A stretch of 64,000 nucleotides of DNA, from the NCBI GenBank assembly GCA_016169945.1, contig JADLSH010000369.1:2170001-2234000 (forward strand), read 5' to 3'. Made by a program: the position numbers and the translations under genes. The notes beneath the pieces were generated by a model. It made no database searches and was not told the DNA's origin. It saw only the letters and a program-made list of their open reading frames with translations. This document shows, piece by piece, positions 34,314 to 47,508 of this stretch. Source of the stretch: Trachythela sp. YZ-2020. Lineage: Eukaryota > Cnidaria > Anthozoa > Malacalcyonacea > Clavulariidae. Every line of letters starts with the position of its first letter. Within the stretch, counting starts at the first letter, position 1.

Positions 34314-35615
34314 CAATCAATCAATCAATCAATCAAATCTTTATTTAAACACGGTGGTTTCATCAGGCTTTACAATAAGTTTTAATCTACATTAATATAA
34401 CATGCAATAATAAAATATACCTAATTATGTTGGAAATCTATTTTACATTATACCTGTTTTCCATGAATGCCGTGCCTATATCGAATATGATCTTTCAACA
34501 TTTGTCGAAATTCATTCAGAGATTCCGCTTGTCTTATATTGCTGGGTAAGTTGTTCCATAAAGCCGCACCACAAAAGCTAAAGCTATTTTTAAGTCTCGA
34601 AGCAAGTAAGAAGTTACATCGTTGCGATATGTAAATTTAGAACATATATATTCGCGAACGAGGTTATAGATTTAAAAACCATCAACGCTTTTTGAATTTG
34701 ACATTGTATGTTTAGATTATCCTACCCTAGCTTTTCCAATAAGCTATTGGCATCGGCGTCAAAATTAGAAAAGTCAACACTCGTGTTGCACGGTTTGAAG
34801 TTTCTGAAGTTTATTTGTTAAAGTTTTACCACAATTTCCGCACAGAATATTACAGTAGTCAAAACGAGGCTGTATAAGACCTTGATAAATAATGTGCAAT
34901 GTTTTCAATGAAACAAGTGACCTTAATCGCTTGATGGCACTGATACCTGAAGCAATTCGTTTTGTCAATTTGTCGATATGAATACTCCAAGTAAGATTTT
35001 CGTCAATTAAGACACCAAGTGACTTTGTTGTGGAAACTCGATCTAATGGTATTCCATTTATTTCAAAAGTAGGATTTTCAGGAAAAGTACTTAAACGTTG
35101 CCTCGACCCAATTAACTATCAACCTTTTATTAACGTTTTCCAAATCTTCATCAAGATGGAACTGAATGGTACTCATATCGTTACCAGCGTATGTAAGATG
35201 AGTATCATCTGCATACATTCTGGGATGCGAATTAGACAAACAATTTGGTAAATCATTAATAATAAATACCAGAAACAGGAGCGGACCTAAAATCGGTCCT
35301 TGAGGAATTCCACACTTAAGAGTACATTTCATAGAAAGTGAACGATTAACTAAACATTTCTGCGTGCGGTCTTCCAAATATGACTTGAACCATTTGAAGG
35401 CAACTCCATGAATTCCATAATTTTTGAGCTTACACAACAAAATCTCATGGTTGACCGTATCGAAAGCCTTTTTCAAATCTAGGAATACTACGGCATCGAC
35501 GTTGCCACGATCAATATTGTAGGCCCAACTATCAGTAGCCTCAAGTAAGGCCGTAACCGTTGAATGCAAAGAACGGAAGCCCGACTTGCGATGAATTAAT
35601 TTTGTTAATATGCTT
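34314..35615 (-). pseudogene. 5'-truncated LINE with RT domain and (GATT)n tail
   Basis: The minus strand reads ILTKLIHRKSGFRSLHSTV, then VFLDLKKAFDTVNHEILL (motif A), GIPQGPILGPLLF (motif B) and MYADDTHLTYAG (catalytic YADD). The thumb is LQPRFDYCN-like, and the C-terminus (FCGAALWNNLPSNIRQ, GIHGKQV, stop) is at about 34460-34600. The 3' end carries a GATT-repeat tail. The longest intact frame is 35078-35569. Frameshifts separate the RT core from the C-terminus. A CR1/L2-like LINE; not mobile. Confidence 0.85.
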
Positions 35616-38600
35616 CACTTCACAACCATCTGAATATGATCCGAGTGAAAATGTTAAGATCGTATATTCCCACAGTCCAGCGGGAAATCATTTTCTGTGA
35701 TTTTTCAACCTTTCTGGCCATCTCTGGAGTCGAATACCCGACTAAAACCCTAAATACCTCGATATACCCGATAAAATATCAAATATCCAAGATATATGAG
35801 CCGAAATAAATTTCGTGCGGATTTTACAAACGTCAATTCGATACAGTAAGTCAGCGGATGTCCATGTGAGAGTAGAAATTAATTCAAACACAAAATTTAA
35901 ATAAGCAACGTGAAACTAAGATGAAATATTATTATTATATATATATAATACAGATTATTTCAGGTAAGAAATGAGAATTAGGGTCAGAATTTACTCTTAA
36001 AATTGATCAAAAAGCGTACTGCCGTGTACCCTTGTTTCATGATGATGTGCCGATGTACAATTACCAATATGGCAATGTGCATTTCTTTGCCTTCATAAAC
36101 TATACTCTTGAATAATTTAATTGCGTCAAACAGTAAGCTCAATTTAACAAAAAATATAAAAGTATTTTGTTCCAAATATATAGTTGAGATCATTATATAT
36201 TAGTTGATTAAAATTGATAAATTTATCTACGTTTCTAAGGAAATCAATGAGGCGCATTTGGATCCGTTTAATTGTAAAACGGGGGTAATTTATGGTTAAT
36301 TTTATGTTGAGATCTATATATACATGCATTTAATGAATGCTGCAGGCTGTTCATACAACCGCTCGTACTTCATAAAGTTTAAATACAATGTTATGAGATT
36401 TCTTTGTCATATACTAATAGAAATATTAGCAGAAACAATTAGTTTAAGTGAAAATATATCCAGAAAATATTGCAATATACGTCGTTATGGGGCCATATAA
36501 TTGTATTTGCTTGAATAATTGTCGGCGAGACGAAAAAGAGAATTTGGTGTTTCCAAGATAACATTTTCCGCTATCTTATTTGATATATGGAAAAATTGTC
36601 CAGTGGCAGCCGTGCTTTTGCGAGCATGAAATATTGTATTGTTTAGTATAGTGTGTATATGCCATATTGACGCTTTAGTGAGGTAAGATGGTAACATACA
36701 AAACGCAAACTAATCACAAGTTAAACAAATTATTTTCAAAATTACCAAAGTATTTGCCAAAGCAAATTTTTCCAAGGCTGTACCGAACATTAATAACGCT
36801 TTATGCGACTCTTTTACGGTTAGGTGGAATATATATAAAGAGAGACCATGCATGCATACTGACTGTGCATGAATAATATATACAGTATAAGTAGTAAGTA
36901 ATCTTAGACTTAGCCCACTATATAAAAAATTTATATTAGAAGAAAAACACGAGATAATAACCATGATATCTTGTATAGCAACTGCTAATAAATAGAACTG
37001 AACTGACACGAGTTTTATAATATACTACAGCATGCATGTAGTGACTGTTCCACAGGCTATTTATGCACGAATGATAGTACCAGAAATGGTAGTTTAAATT
37101 CTAAAAATTTAAACACAAAAGGACGCAATCGATAAAATATATAAAAAGAGAAAGATTACCTTGAAAATAACGGCTCCCCACAAATGTTATATATTAACAT
37201 CAATTTAAAAATCATTGACAATACACCATGAAATTGCTTCGAGATATTTTTGCCTCAATGGAACAATGTGTTATCCAAGGAATCTTTAAGTATATTGAAG
37301 TTAGCGGTGATTTTTCTTTAATTACCGAGACGGTTGCTGCATGTTTTGGTTAATGATTTGCATTTAATTAGAAAAAAAATGCGATTAGTGCATGAACTGT
37401 GCGATGCATGTTGTTCACACGCTACTACTATAAGCCTCAATTTGATGTTTTATGTCATATTTTATTATTATAGGTGCATGATGCATGTAGCCAGAGCAGT
37501 ATACGCTGCATGTTAACATTCGTATTGCTAATTCTTCTGAATAAAAATCATAGATATACAGACGAAGTACTTGGATAATATAAACCAAGTCCAAGTATAA
37601 TCAAACAAACAAGCAGCTGAGCTTTGACGAGTTATGACGTCATTTCTAGCGCGGTTCAACAGGTATAAGTCAATATCTATGATGTATAGAGATAGCGTTA
37701 ATAATGGCGGCTGGTCACATGTGGGAGTATCCAGATGGCAAAAACATTGTTTTTTGAAAAAAAACATTGTCTCATGCATAAAGACACGAGAGGAACAAAG
37801 AAATAAAAGTAGAAAACCCACGAAGAAAAAAAATTATGTGGGATAGTGCTATAAAGACGTAGTGAAATCATATTAATTCATAGATTAATTCTAGCTCTTA
37901 AATATAAGTAAATCTTGGATGTGCATTATACACTATATGCGTAAATTAAGATGAATGACGTTTTGAACAGGATGAGCAGCTAGTTCCAAACTCTTTTGTT
38001 TTTGAGTAAACAAATTTATATATTTACATATTAAACGTATGCTGGCGTCTCTGCATGCATGTGTCAGATATGTGTTTGAATTTTGATATCTGAAAATCGT
38101 TAAGAAAACTGCGGCGTTTGGAGCAAAACCGAAGGCTCTTCGTCAGGGAGTTAGCAGCGAGGGTTGACACGATCACGTGACAAAAATAAATCAACAGATC
38201 ACTTGAATCACATGCTTCAATCAAAGAGTAAAAACAACATTACAATACAATGAGGTTGAGCATGTTTGTGTTATCCGAATTCAATTATTGTTTTATTATT
38301 ATTTATTTAAAAGATGTTAACGTTATAGACATCCCCACCTGTGGGTAAAAAAATGACGAGTTCTCCCAACGATTTTGAACGTCGAAGTAAGGAAAGAGTT
38401 GACTTTAAAATGTTTGTATAGAAGACATGGAAATCAATTTTTCTAAGTAAAAATAAGTTTTAAAAGTCTGTTGAAAGAGAAAATAGACGAACTATATCTT
38501 CTACAAACATTTTAATTTGTAATTGCCATTGAAATGTCTGCTCTTTTCTTTCAAGTATATACGTAAAAAATATTTCAGAGCCTTTCGTCGTAGTTTTGGT

Positions 38601-39565
38601 TTTTATTTAGTCTTTATTTTCTAAATTCCGCGTCCCTTAAGTCTGTGAACGGCCGAATGCGACGCCATATTGTTTTTGTTCGTGTTTAGCATGACGTCAT
38701 ATGTGTGATATGATTTTTTTCATATCACACGATATGACATCAAGTCATGCGATATGATGTTACAACTCCATGTTTGGCAACCATTGATTTGACCTGACGA
38801 TTTTATCGTTGGCTGTTAGCAAATCAGAAGTCATTAATTATTTTAAATACATAATAATAGTGAATAAACTATGATTGGATGAGGGAATAAGATCAAGTTA
38901 ATTAAAGAAATACGCTTTACGTTTTGGTGATAGCCTTCTTTCAGGCATTGTCACCGTACCGGCCTGGTCTTAGTGACAATGAGCAGATTTTCCAGGCACT
39001 GACAATCGGGAAGCCACAGGAAAAGAGCGGATTTTCTTTTATTTAAATCTCATCAGTGTCGTTACCACTCATTAACAGTATTTTTAACTCACCGCAGTTC
39101 ATCTATTTTTGCTATCTATATTACTAAGCATGAACAGGTTCAGCCAATCAGCGCGAAGCTAGTTAAACGTGATTGGCTGATCAGATGAAAAGCTGTCAAA
39201 TGTCAGTTAAAAGCGGTCAAATGACAAGCATTAAGGTTTTACGTGAGCATAGATAAGGTTTAATCTCGAGTGTTCGTCCTTAGATGTATACAACAGTTGT
39301 TTGTAAAAACAGATGCGAAACACAAGATACTTTTAGTCAAGGCGACAAAACACATCAAAGAGCAAACAACCATTTTCAGTCTTGTGTCCGTGCGAAAAAC
39401 GGCAATCAACAGTACGATTCTACATGCACTAGCCGAAAACTGAGAAAACAAATGTCAAAAAATACCAAATTCATAACATCGAATAAATGGCTCGCATAGT
39501 CATAGACTATTAAAACATTTTAAAATAATGAAAAGACAAAATATATTCAAATCAGTTTATCCTAC
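35616..39565. other. No supported gene; AT-rich with decayed repeats
   Basis: Minus-strand frames at 35625-35725 (MARKVEKSQKMISRW) and 36485-36620 (IAENVILETPNSLFRLADN) look protein-like but lack confirmed splice partners. At 38095-38170 the minus strand has CTGACGAAGAGC and CCAAACG, resembling a decayed hammerhead or the related GACGAAGGC repeat. A CATATCACAC palindrome lies at 38700-38760. Confidence 0.35.
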
Positions 39566-42500
39566 CTGCATGGTAATGTTTGTAGTTTACAACAAGCTTT
39601 AGATGAAAACTAATCGCCGTAACTTGAAAAACCCGGTCCGAATATTAGACATTTGCCAAAAACGTGAAAGCGTGCATGCTCGGTTGAAGGTTCTATTCAA
39701 AAAGAAATGTCATTATTTGTTTTGTTCTAGTTCAATCCCACCCCCGTTTCCAAATTTTCACTCCTAGATACGTCATAAACAGTTTATTTTTTAACCAATT
39801 GGATCACTGGAAATTTTTTGAAAATATGACGTAACTATCCCACTGGCATCCCACATAAAGACAAGAAATTTCTCGCCAAAACCTCGCAAATATATGCAAA
39901 TTTCTCAGCTCTCCGGCGATATTAAAACAAAATTATTTTGTGAGTAGATAGTAAAATTATCAGGGTTTGATATGTTATAATTCTTTATCATGTTTTATTT
40001 CTAAAAACAAAGTATTTTGCTATTTGTTTAAGTCGTATGTTCGTAAGCCAATAGTTGCAACCTTATGTTTTCATTACTATTCAATGCAATTCAATATGGA
40101 CGGCGCATGCGGCACGCGACACTGTTAAGTGGAATGGGGCGAGTTTTGCCTCGAGTTTTGCCACAGATCGACATTTAGACAGCATTCTACACAAATTTTT
40201 GGGCTGCCTATGATTTCTTCTTCGGTCTTCTCCGCAGATCCTGACTGCATCGTGGGTAGGTAACACATGTTTGCTCTAGATATTATATATACGAGAGTCT
40301 GCGGAGGAGAAGAGCATTATTTATCGAAAGATTAAACCCGAGAAGCAAGAAAAAATCCGTTCGTACTCTGCTCGTCATCTGATTTAAGAAAGCTATACTA
40401 GATACGTCTTTAAGATGTCATTATTTTAAGGTTTACAACTAATAACGTGTTCTGTAGCATGTATAGTATACTAATTAAAGTTCAGTTATAAACAATGTTT
40501 AGAATAATACACATCATTTATGGCAAAACCCTTTCTCCATGAAAATAACCACAGTATAAGTTAGGGAAAATAGAATGCAATACATTACCGTGAAAACACG
40601 CACAAATTTCCATAAACGTGAGAAATTTTGTCGTCTAAATCATGCTTATTTTCTAATAACTATTATATAACTGATTATAAGTACAGTTGATGGAAAAACA
40701 GCGTAAAGCTTGTGCATGGTTTTGCGCTTACAAACTGGCATACGGAAACTGATCTACTGAATCTTGCTGCGCGAGTAAATTTCAGGCCTAGCCAGGGGGG
40801 ATACCAGGATAGCAATATTCTCAACCATATGCCAATACATAAAATTCCCAGCTTTGGTCTGTTTGCCTGAGTGCTTTGTCTTCGATAAATGTGGGATACT
40901 TTATCTTAGACTACTTGTACCCCCCCCCCCCCCCCCATGCAGCAGACTTTTACGGACGACGCCTTTAGGTTGACTGAAGATACAACCATGACAATAATTT
41001 TTTAACCGTGATTCGGTCAATAGGACATTTAGTGGGTATTAATTTAGACTTTATCACAACAAATGTTGTTACTGCAGATTTTTACTGTTCATCATTGCAC
41101 ATTTTACTATTTATCACTACACAAATTGGTTATCACTGCATACAAAAATATTAGGTATGCCTGAGCAGGGCCTGGAAGTGCCTGAGTACAGTGGAACCGC
41201 GAAAGTCTGAATTAATCTTGGGACTTTATAGAGTTTAGGACGAGCTGTGGAACGAATTTTATCGCTTTTACTTTATAAAGCATAAGAAGAGATATATGAT
41301 CGAAGAAAGTAAAATATAAGGCAAGTTTGTTATAATTGTTGATGTATTTTTGCTCTAAAAACTATTGCTTTATATACATCCTATATTTTATGTTATCAAA
41401 AAGCTCTAAATTAAAAGGAGAGCGAAATCATTTTTACAAGAGAATTGTACATTTTCAACTGATTTCATTTCAAAAAGGAATTTATCGGTATAATGCAGAT
41501 TAGTTTTAATGAACTTCTCGAAATATACGTTTCTGCCAAAAAGACGTCAATATGACGTATGTGGGGGGGAGGGGGTTTATAGGCATGACATCTTTTTTTC
41601 TCAAAATATATGCTTGAAAATACTGAATTAAACTCTGAATCTCATTTGTATTACAAATGTTTGAATAACAAACCCCAAGTGTATGACAAAATGCGCAGTT
41701 GTATAAAGCAAAAGTGTCCTATATAGTCCTTCAAGTTTTCATGAGAAACGTTTATGCCTGTGCGCTATAACTAGTGTACTTTAAAAACAATGCAGAATTT
41801 TTAATTCTTTTTGGCAGAAACGTATATTTGACCCTTCCCTAAATAGGCTAAAAAGAAATTTATATTTTGATCGCGTTGCCACAACTTAACAGTGCTTCCA
41901 CTGCTTGAAGCAATGTTTCCATTGTTTATTCTTAAAATATTAATATTTCCTTCCAGTTTTCCTTCCAAACTATTACATTTACAGTATTATAATTAAAATT
42001 TTCTAGGGCACATTTGAGATGAACGGATACACTTAGTATTTACGTCAAGTAGTGCATTCATATGGCGATACTGATAGCCTTTGAGTGCGTCGTGAAGAGG
42101 GGGATGAGGATTAAATTCCGTTTTCCCAGCCAAAATTTTGTCTGAAACACAGATACGCGACTCGGCCGCTGATTCACCGAATCCCATTTCCAGCTGCAAA
42201 AATGCTAGTGCAACTGCCATTTTTCCAGTCAAAGAATTAAGAAATCCCAGCTCTCGTAGTCTCGCTTTACCCCTTCGGCTTCACGACCCTATTCTGACAA
42301 AGTTTATTCTGGTTTCGAGCAAGTCATCCTTTGCATAGCAGATTTTGCGACGAAAAAGTTTAATAATATTTGGGAATTGTCGTTGTTTTGCTGTGGCGAG
42401 GGTTTGCTGCATCCATGTATTTAGTGAATCAAGAATGGAGCATGAAAATTTTGCCGTATTACGGACTGACCGTATTAACAGAATATAAAGATAAGTAAAT

Positions 42501-42924
42501 GCATTGTTTTGGCGGTTTGCTCGGACAAATGGCCGTATTAATGAGGAGGCGTAAAAAGGTGTTCCACTGTACTGAAAAAATCAAAATCGTGCATGTTATA
42601 GAAAACAACATACGCCGCTTCCCTATATTTTGGAGCGCGGGACCGGTATACTGTGTGCATAAAACTTGATATTGGCTTGACAAACAAATAACAGTATGGA
42701 GACAGCAGATAGGTTATGAAAATAATCTGCAAGCACATCTTGCAAACATGTTTAACATGCATATTGCGACTTATATTAATGAGGTTTTTAGACGTGTTTA
42801 TGTATTGAAATTTGAAATTTTCTTTTAGCTTACCTGAAAAAGAAATTGGTATCCTGGTTCAATTTTTCCACTACAATGCTTTCGGTATAATCATATCCCT
42901 TCAGTATCCCCTTGTCTTTCTTCT
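39566..42924 (-). CDS. Three phase-compatible candidate exons, unknown protein
   Basis: Exons 42924-42834, 40634-40589 and 39596-39566 have borders GTTCTAG and CAG/GTAAGC, ATTTAG and ACG/GTAATG, CTAAAG and CAG/GTAGGA. Incoming and outgoing phases join (1-2, 2-0, 0-1). Encoded pieces: KKDKGILKGYDYTESIVVEK with NQDTNFFF, then RQNFSRLWKFVRVFT, then LVVNYKHYHA. No domain recognised. The exons are short and the first and last parts of the gene are missing, so grouping is an inference. The first intron holds the pogo-like element. Confidence 0.4.
40921..40936 (+). repeat. C16 homopolymer
   Basis: Sixteen consecutive C residues. Confidence 0.9.
41186..42573. mobile_element. Pogo/Tc-like element with TACAGTGGAAC ends
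   Basis: Left TACAGTGGAAC and right GTTCCACTGTA, consistent with a TA target. The inner right end CCGTATTAATGAGGAGG matches the family at 13628-14039. A foldback nested at 41520-41830 has ATATACGTTTCTGCCAAAAA and inverse. A 79-codon minus-strand frame (41993-42232) is not recognised as a transposase. Confidence 0.45.
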
Positions 42925-45013
42925 CTAGAACCACAAAAAATAAAACCTTACTATATTCGAACATAGATATTTCCTCCATATATTTTTTATATTTGTCCCA
43001 AGATAAGAACTATAACGTGAAACTTATCAATTAGTTACGCAATGGTCCTTATAAATTCAGAATTGTTTAGTCTTAATATGAAGCCCACAAAATAAGATAT
43101 TTATGCATGAAGTGACAAAAGATAATTACATTTTCTCCATGACCATGGCTATGCATATAAGATTCATGAACTTGTGATATACATGCACAACACGTTAGGA
43201 AAACAATTATGATATTATGAATTGAAAGAAACACTTAAGATGTTTATAATTTAAGGATTACCTCGTCCAAACTATGGCAGTCTACCCATGTTTGTTCCGC
43301 CGCACTTCAGTTCTTGAATTACACAGCAAAGACTATCTAAACATTGACAGGAAATAGTGGCAAAGAATCTTATATGTAAATAATAGCGCAAAAGATTGAA
43401 ATAGCGATAACTGTAGGAAGATATAATTATCCACTTTCAACTATCGGACTTTATCGCCTGGATTAATATTTTGAAAACCCCATAATGAGTAATTTCACAG
43501 TCTTTATCAGCGCATCGCGTTTTTTCAGACGAGAGAAATGGTTTAATTGCGTTCGCACCTTTTCGTCACCTTTACTCTAGCCCGGCTGCACAAAGCCGAA
43601 ATAAAAACAACTTCACACATTGATTATGATTTAATATCCAAGTATTTTTATATACATGCTGTATCATCTCAGTCTTTCTAAAATCCACTAATTATTATAG
43701 GATTTTATATATATATATATGCCGTATATTGAACAATAATGGCTGTCGTATATTGAAGAGGATGTAAGTTGTGAAATGATTTGTCTATTCCATATAATCA
43801 CATTCATTAATCATCAATCATTTCTCGCCTTAAAACAATGCTTACGAAATTGATGAAGTAAATTCAAACCAATTGAAGTAACGAAGAGTTGAATAAAACT
43901 ATTTTAAAATTGAGAGTGATACTGCATTATAGTACAGACTATACAGGAGTACAGATGCCGTGCTTAAAGCTGGGGAACTTTTACAAAACACAGAAAATGT
44001 CAGTGGAATGAACTCTTTTCATTTCCAATTTTGTCCCTAGTTCGTATAGAGATTTATCAACACTGCATGCATACAAGATGAATATTAACATGCGTTGCGT
44101 TGATAATGTATTGAGTATTGTATATATTATATATATACTTTGGCATGAAGCGGTCAGATTGCCCCCTTTATATATATCATGTAATGATTAGGTACATAAC
44201 ATGTGCGTTAATATAACTTGTGAAAGGTTTTCCTAGCTTATTTATATTTTGCCACACTATCTCACAGTTTTATCGGAGATCCTCAGTTTTTGGCATGCAA
44301 AGAACCATAAATAAGCTCTTCAATTCATGACGAAGCAAAAAGATTAACAATGAACAGGAGTTAAAACGCTGAGATGGTAGCAACGCAGACCATGCAATTA
44401 AATTACGCTGCATGCAATTAAATTACGCTGTAATATGAAGAAAAAAGGTTCTATTCTTCCTGATGCCCGCTGTATGTATAGGTGTGAGATAACAGCCGTC
44501 AGCCGGTTATATATACAGACTATATTTGTATTTACTGTCTGCATGTATGTGATATATTATACGTATAGAACAAACAAAAAGCGTTATTATTGAGACATCA
44601 ACCCCGACATTATTATTGTTATATACATCCAAGGTGAAATGTAGCTCGTTAAGATACATTAAAGATGACTAAAGAGTAAAGTATACTCAAATATAGTTGT
44701 CTACGTTGCTTGTCTTTTATATTATAGACCTTTTAATATGCTGCCTCTTTTAATAATATTAATAATGCCTAAATTCATCACCGGAAAGATGCATATATAC
44801 ACTCCCATCACAAGCCTTTTTCCATTTATACATGATAAATATATCATGAGCATTATTTTATATTCTCTATTTCAGATTAAGACTAGTCTTCTTAAGATGA
44901 ATGATTAATAATTTCCCCTCTATTTGAGAAAACATAATATGAACATCTGTTGCCAAACCCGCGGTATAAATTCCACTGTGTATATTATATAGTATATTTC
45001 TTTCTTATTAAAG
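42925..45013. other. No gene seen with confidence
   Basis: AT-rich. A minus-strand piece near 43262-43310 (TWVDCHSLDE before GAG/GTAATC) could be an exon, but its phase does not join the exon at 42924. A direct doubling of GCATGCAATTAAATTACGCT lies at 44390-44430. Confidence 0.3.
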
Positions 45014-45186
45014 CAGTCAAATACTCAACATCACTTATTTATAGATGTTGTCTTTTGATTGAAGAGAAAATATTCATATTCGCGCTACGTGTGGGTGTCA
45101 GTGATCATGCACTGCCAATATTAATCACACATCAATCAAATGTCCAAATGAATACTTCGTTGAATGGTCGACTATATGTATACTAA
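45014..45186 (+). CDS. Weak candidate terminal exon, unknown protein
   Basis: A very good acceptor (TTTCTTTCTTATTAAAG) is followed by a frame open for 56 codons to TAA. The residues include CCLLIEEKIFIFALRVG and then a polar end. No partner exon was found. Confidence 0.28.
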
Positions 45187-45605
45187 TCGAAGGTAAATCA
45201 TATTTCTCTTTTTTATATACCAAGTGTTCAGACTTCAGAGTTTCATGCATGGTGAACACATTGAAGTTATATATATGCTCTATTCCGAGCTCTCTATTTC
45301 CTTATGTATATGCTCAATCTTTCTTTGCCTCTCACAACTAATGATGTTTATATCTTTAGCTCATTATTCAAGCGGGCATTTGGCAAACATCTGTGTTCTG
45401 CGTTATCTTTAAAATAATGAGGGAAAATCGAAGTCGAAGTGAGTCAGGTTATTCGTTTTCACCTCCCAAAATAATCAAATATTAATTAAAATTTGCCATT
45501 TGGTACGCATGTTTCCGCTATAATTGAAGATGCGACTGAAAGTGCCGTGCCGCACAAGCTGCTTTGATGGTATTAATGTCAGGGACCTGGCTGTTCGTCG
45601 AGACA

Positions 45606-45703
45606 TAGTCTAACCCTTATTATAATATATGTTAGGGTTAGGGGTTGGGTGGGGTTTGGGATTAGTGTTTATATAAATTTGTATAAGGGTTAGATGAAGT
45701 CCC
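45606..45703. repeat. Short inverted-repeat element, copy 1
   Basis: AGTCTAACCCTTATTATAAT at the left and ATAAGGGTTAGATGAAGTCC at the right. Contains GGTTAGGG-like words. A second copy in opposite orientation lies at 57705-57789. Confidence 0.65.
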
Positions 45704-45853
45704 TATCTGGCTGTTTGCCAAAAGGATCGCAGGCTCAGGGAACGAGATTGGACATAGGCAGAGAGACAAGCTCTGGCGTCATTTTTCACAGATTGTATTA
45801 TAAGCATATGGATTGAAATCCATATCACTTGAAACAAGCGTTTTCTTGGTTAC

Positions 45854-45943
45854 CGGGTGAACATTTCCCCATAAAAACATAGAGATGAGAACAGTCAAAA
45901 CAACTATTAAATCGTCCCAGCAAGCGGGATGAGATTTTCTCAT
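45854..45943 (-). CDS. Candidate first exon with membrane-anchor/signal segment
   Basis: ATG, then 30 codons to the donor CCG/GTAACC. Encodes MRKSHPACWDD followed by the hydrophobic run LIVVLTVLISMFLWG. Resembles a signal peptide or type II anchor with a charged start. Could begin the gene whose exons lie at 39.6-42.9 kb, but the intervening exon(s) were not identified. Confidence 0.38.
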
Positions 45944-46244
45944 ATCATTAATACAAGGCAAAATTAATGTCGCCTGATCGCCTCCCGGGCTCGTCGATAC
46001 TTAACCTTTGTCGCCGCATAGGTGTGTGACTGCTCCAGTGTCGCAGATTGGCTGCATGGTAACATACACACACACGCACACACGATAGCAATCGAAGTAA
46101 TTTGAGATATTTCAGTTTCTCGATCAATGCAGTCCAAATAATTTTACGTCACACATTACATAATGACCCACAAAAATCTTGAAAATATATGTGTTTTTAT
46201 CCAATAAATCCATTTGGAAAATATATACTTTATCAAAAAGTTTG

Positions 46245-46375
46245 TCTGAAAATGCAGGAAATCAATCTATAGCGGAGGCTCAAAAATACTCCTCCCAAGA
46301 AGTTTGGTCTAAGTCTTTTTTTCTTGATCCCCGCCGCCTCACTGCCTTCACTGACGAATTCGTGCAAAAAAATTA
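46245..46375 (-). repeat. Dispersed-family repeat fragment, reverse orientation
   Basis: AAAATGCAGGAAATCAATC then GAGGCTCAAAAATACTCCTC. Inverse relative of 24073-24110 and 60880-60925. The 65-codon plus-strand frame covering it is therefore not treated as a gene. Confidence 0.5.
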
Positions 46376-46424
46376 ATGCTCTGTAGGCTGTATTAGATTT
46401 CCAGGTACAGGTGTACCGTATTTA

Positions 46425-46672
46425 CTCGTTTGAGCGCCGCGGCGCTCTTTAAATTTTCAGAGCTTCAGATGCGGCGCTCATTCGGGAGCGGCGCTCAATT
46501 GGGGACGGCGCTCTTTAAAAAAAAAATTTATTTGTGAATTATAACAAGAACTTTTAACAATAAAATAAACAAGTTTTAAATGTCTTTGTCACTAAATGTC
46601 CCCATTTTGACGGCGGAAAGTTTTTACACTGTTTAGTGCGGCGCTCATTCGGGGGCGGCGCTCTTTAATGTA
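46425..46672. repeat. GCGGCGCTC-rich transposon fragment
   Basis: Begins ACCGTATTTACTCGTTTGAG; GCGGCGCTC recurs six times, often followed by ATTCGGG or TTTAA. CpG-rich against an AT-rich background. Confidence 0.6.
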
Positions 46673-46698
46673 CCACAGAATACCAGTGCAGAGATAAA

Positions 46699-46853
46699 CA
46701 GTAGCGTAGCCAGCCCGCCGATTTAGTCCCGCTATGCAAATTTGTTCGAGTGTTCATTGACGGTGAAAACAATGAATTTCTAAAGAAATGAATAATGATA
46801 ATGATTTGAAATTTGCATAGCGGGACCAAATCGGCGGGCTGGCTACGCCACTG
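46699..46853. mobile_element. hAT-type MITE with 8-bp TSD
   Basis: TSD GAGATAAA at 46691-46698 and 46854-46861. Forty-five-base TIRs begin CAGTAGCGTAGCCAGCC on the left and CAGTGGCGTAGCCAGCC on the inverted right, continuing through GCTATGCAAATTT. CAG ends plus an 8-base duplication define the hAT superfamily. Confidence 0.9.
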
Positions 46854-47508
46854 GAGATAAATAAGCAACGGTTTATCAAATTGTACCAGGATTTGGTGTG
46901 TCATGTTGTGTGATAATACTGTAGGATATTGCTAACTTAATTTAGTGAAAGGTAAATACTAAAATCAGTAGAGCATACCAGTGGTGTAACCAAAGAAACC
47001 AGGTTTATCAATAATTTTGAAAAATAAATTCAGTTTTTCAATGGTAAAATTGATTCCTCTGTGTGATTCCTGTATAGTAATAATGTTGTGTTGCATAGAA
47101 AAGTAGTGATCAACATAAATTATACCGGTTTGCAAACTTATTTTTAAACTTTCGAATTTTACAGGCATTTAATATATGCGGGGAAAAAGTATCAAAAACA
47201 TGAAATATTGAAAATATTCATTTTTTGTTTTTTATATGTCAAATAAAACTAAAACTAATATATATTCACAAGAATAAAGTATTAAGTATGTTTCCTCCAA
47301 ATTTTATAAGATCAATAAATAAGACTGGTGTTCTGTGGTACCGTGGTATTCTGTGGAACATACACCTGTATGTACTGCACTGAACAACTGCAGGATAAGA
47401 TATATACAGATCTACTCAGTGCTTCATCGCTGTTTAACTACTTTAACATTTGCCTTAATTTAAATGTTATCTTTTTTTGCTCTTTGTGCAGTTATAGACG
47501 TTCCTTAA

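Noticed and set aside
41993..42232. 79-codon minus-strand frame as a transposase
   Set aside because: No DDE or helix-turn-helix motif visible; lies in a degenerate pogo-like element.
45630..45660. Interstitial telomere repeats
   Set aside because: TTAGGG-like words are part of a small inverted-repeat element found again at 57.7 kb.
46179..46376. 65-codon plus-strand frame
   Set aside because: Overlaps a reverse copy of the dispersed repeat family seen at 24.1 and 60.9 kb.
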